From: an uncultured Bacilli bacterium | Lineage (GTDB): Bacteria; Bacillota_I; Bacilli_A; RF39; UBA660 | Assembly: GCA_948497845.1 (NCBI GenBank) | Contig: CAOOMX010000026.1 | Location: 8,173-20,103, forward strand | Direction: 5' to 3' | DNA length: 11,931 bases | Shown here: piece by piece, positions 10,801-11,931 of the stretch | Numbering within the stretch: the stretch's first letter is position 1 | Layout: every line of letters begins with the position of its first letter | Notes under the pieces: model-generated | Database searches by the model: none | Seen by the model: the letters and a program-made list of their open reading frames with translations, nothing else | What the model was told of the DNA's origin: nothing | Program-made: the position numbers and the translations under genes

Positions 10801-10803
10801 GTT

Positions 10804-11469
10804 ATGGAAAAATTAGAACTTGATGAGAAATATATTTTAAAAAGTATGATTAGTTTAGGTCATAAATATGATACCTATAAAATATTTACTGATTTCGTAA
10901 CAATGGTAGCAATCACTATTAATAATCGGTTAAATTACAGCGGAGAAAAAGAACAACAATATTTAAAAATTATTAATCAGTACACCGAAGAAGAACAACA
11001 AATATTTATTAAAATGTTTGCTAGCTTAATTAATGGTTTAGATAACGTACAATTTAATGATGTTTTAGGCAAAGTATATGAGGAATTAAATTTATCTAAT
11101 AAGTTTAAAGGACAGTTCTTTACTCCACCTCATTTATGTGATTTAATGGCTAAAATTACACTTGATAAAGATGTGAAAGAACAAATAAAAAATAAAGGCT
11201 ATACTAGTGTAAGCGATCCTGCTTGTGGATCTGGCAGATTGTTATATTCATATTTAAAAGAGATGTATTTAAACAATATCGATTATAGTAAAAAGGTGTA
11301 CGTTGAGGCACAAGATGTTTCTGAACTATGTTGTTATATGACATATATTCAACTAAGTTTGTATGGTGCTAATGGCAAAGTAGTTATCGGAAATACACTT
11401 TCAAATGAAATTAGAGATGTTTTATATACTCCATTTTATCTTATATTTCCTATAAAAGAAAAGATATAG
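10804..11469 (+). CDS. N-6 adenine methyltransferase-fold protein lacking the NPPY motif (221 aa)
   Basis: ATG 10804, three bases after the previous stop and probably coupled to it. A helical N-terminal half (1-100) is followed by FKGQFFTPPHLCDLMAKI (101-118, motif X of type I-like N6-methylases). VSDPACGSGRLLYSYLKEM comes next (about 136-154, the SAM-binding motif I), then VEAQDVSELCCYMTYIQLSLYG and KVVIGNTL. After this, where active enzymes have NPP(F/Y), it reads DVLYTPFYLIF and ends. The stop lies within a proper terminator and the same shortened layout is known from methylase-like genes on integrative elements and plasmids of Bacillota, so it is probably a full-length member of that subfamily, not a broken gene. 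SAM binding looks intact; catalysis is doubtful. It may protect or mark element DNA, or act as a binding protein. Confidence 0.8.
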   Translation: MEKLELDEKYILKSMISLGHKYDTYKIFTDFVTMVAITINNRLNYSGEKEQQYLKIINQYTEEEQQIFIKMFASLINGLDNVQFNDVLGKVYEELNLSNKFKGQFFTPPHLCDLMAKITLDKDVKEQIKNKGYTSVSDPACGSGRLLYSYLKEMYLNNIDYSKKVYVEAQDVSELCCYMTYIQLSLYGANGKVVIGNTLSNEIRDVLYTPFYLIFPIKEKI

Positions 11470-11492
11470 AAATGTGAAAATCTATATCTTTT
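11459..11492. terminator. Bidirectional terminator between convergent genes
   Basis: AAAAGATATAG (11459-11469) pairs perfectly with CTATATCTTTT (11482-11492) around a twelve-base loop. It has A-runs before and T-runs after the stem, so it can work on both strands. It overlaps the stop codons of the methylase-like gene and of the convergent regulator. Confidence 0.8.
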
Positions 11493-11727
11493 AATTTTCT
11501 TTAAATAATAGGTAGATTGGAATTTGTAATGCATCTGCTATCTTACCTACTGTTTCTATTGAAAATGTTTTATCTTTAACAGTACTCTCAATTTCTGAAA
11601 TAAAATGCATTGAAAGTTCGCTTAGATCTGCTAATTGTTGCTGTGTTAAATTTTTCTCAAGTCTATATTTCCGTATGTTTTTTCTACATATATCGTAGTA
11701 GTGCATGCTAGATTTTAATCGTGTCAT
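11491..11727 (-). CDS. XRE-family transcriptional regulator (78 aa)
   Basis: Read on the minus strand from the ATG at 11727, chosen because AGAGAGGTG lies just upstream; a GTG nine bases earlier is part of that binding site. Residues 16-70 form a Cro/C1-type helix-turn-helix domain: NIRKYRLEKNLTQQQLADLS, then SMHFISEIES as recognition helix region, then FSIETVGKIADALQIPIYLLF. It is a minimal one-domain repressor that would dimerise and bind inverted repeats. It is divergent from a gene at 11845, and the intergenic region contains an operator-like inverted repeat overlapping the promoter, so control of that gene and of itself is likely. It converges on the methylase-like gene through a shared terminator. 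Confidence 0.88.
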   Translation of the reverse strand: MTRLKSSMHYYDICRKNIRKYRLEKNLTQQQLADLSELSMHFISEIESTVKDKTFSIETVGKIADALQIPIYLLFKEN

Positions 11728-11788
11728 AAGCCCCACCTCTCTGTAAATATTTTCCCATTTTTACAAAGTAAAGTATTGGGGTGAATGG

Positions 11789-11820
11789 CACTATACAAAA
11801 ACGTTTTTTTAGTGTATAAT
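11789..11820 (+). promoter_or_regulatory. Promoter with operator-like inverted repeat between XRE gene and partial gene
   Basis: A perfect TATAAT (11815-11820) has TATACA (11792-11797) 17 bases upstream as a -35 box. CACTA (11789-11793) and TAGTG (11810-11814) form an inverted repeat, with AAAAACGTTTTT (11797-11808) in the middle, covering the -35 box and spacer. This fits repression by the divergent XRE protein. On the minus strand TTGTAT with a TACTTT 17 bases on could be its own, weaker promoter. Confidence 0.65.
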
Positions 11821-11844
11821 ATTAATGAAAAAGAGGTGCATTTT

Positions 11845-11931
11845 ATGAAAGAAAAAAATGATTTAAAAAAGGAGAAAAGGAAGAAAGGAAAATTAAAGAA
11901 AATTCTATTGATTATTTTATTAATAATTGTA
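11845..11931 (+). CDS. Partial gene: N-terminus of a membrane or secreted protein
   Basis: ATG 11845 with AAGAGGTG upstream (11831-11838). It starts with a long lysine-rich stretch (MKEKNDLKKEKRKKGKLKK) followed by ILLIILLIIV at the window end. This is a classic positively charged N-region leading into a hydrophobic signal or anchor segment. The frame stays open to the last base, so the body of the protein is outside the window and its function cannot be judged. It is transcribed from the promoter at 11792-11820, probably under control of the divergent XRE regulator. Confidence 0.7.
   Translation, partial: MKEKNDLKKEKRKKGKLKKILLIILLIIV

Noticed and set aside
10804..11469. Methylase-like gene as a truncated pseudogene
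   Set aside because: The stop lies in a clean terminator and the shortened end resembles a known element-borne subfamily, so truncation is not needed to explain it.
1..11931. CRISPR array or insertion sequence
   Set aside because: No regularly spaced repeats of CRISPR length and no transposase were found.

Overview
The window is very AT-rich and uses the standard code: TGG serves as Trp throughout and TGA ends several overlapping genes. Start sites are preceded by strong AGGAGG-type ribosome binding sites. No outer-membrane secretin is visible. Together this points to a monoderm, low-GC Bacillota-like host. The genus cannot be named from the sequence.

Positions 1 to about 6600 are a filamentous-phage (inovirus-like) prophage in an almost gapless plus-strand order: two small proteins; a major coat protein followed by its own terminator; a chain of six tiny overlapping genes, most of them membrane proteins; a Zot/pI-type assembly ATPase; a small secreted, membrane-anchored protein; a large signal-peptide-bearing adsorption/cap protein; and a two-segment membrane protein. 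A 287-base non-coding region follows. It holds a large branched inverted-repeat structure and a hairpin whose loop carries TACTACGAC, the nick sequence of pMV158-family rolling-circle plasmids. Downstream are a small protein, a RepB-type (Rep_2) HUH initiator that fits this origin, and a tyrosine integrase with its own consensus promoter. The element therefore looks like a filamentous phage driven by a plasmid-type replicon that integrates through a tRNA gene.

Positions 6601-6653 (minus strand) hold the attachment site. It is a tRNA-Gly(GCC) sequence with promoter, perfect acceptor stem, anticodon loop, T-arm and encoded CCA, but without a D-arm. Its orientation puts the prophage on the left and the chromosome, or an older element, on the right.

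The right part (about 6654-11931) looks like a mosaic of mobile-element genes. It contains a second, unrelated rolling-circle Rep with an overlapping leader ORF, a terminator and two strong hairpins, then a short operon. The operon encodes a KYG-repeat (DUF7487-like) phage protein, an unknown protein, a CxC...CxH zinc-binding protein of phage type, and a stand-alone protein resembling the DNA-binding domain IV of DnaA. After a terminator comes a pair made of an unknown 104-residue protein and a methyltransferase-fold protein lacking the NPPY catalytic motif. It ends against a convergent XRE regulator across a shared bidirectional terminator. The regulator is divergent from a partial membrane or secreted protein whose promoter contains an operator-like inverted repeat.

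The most notable systems are the phage with a pMV158-type origin, its multibranched intergenic structure, the D-arm-less tRNA at the att site, and the DnaA-domain-IV-like protein with an altered signature.
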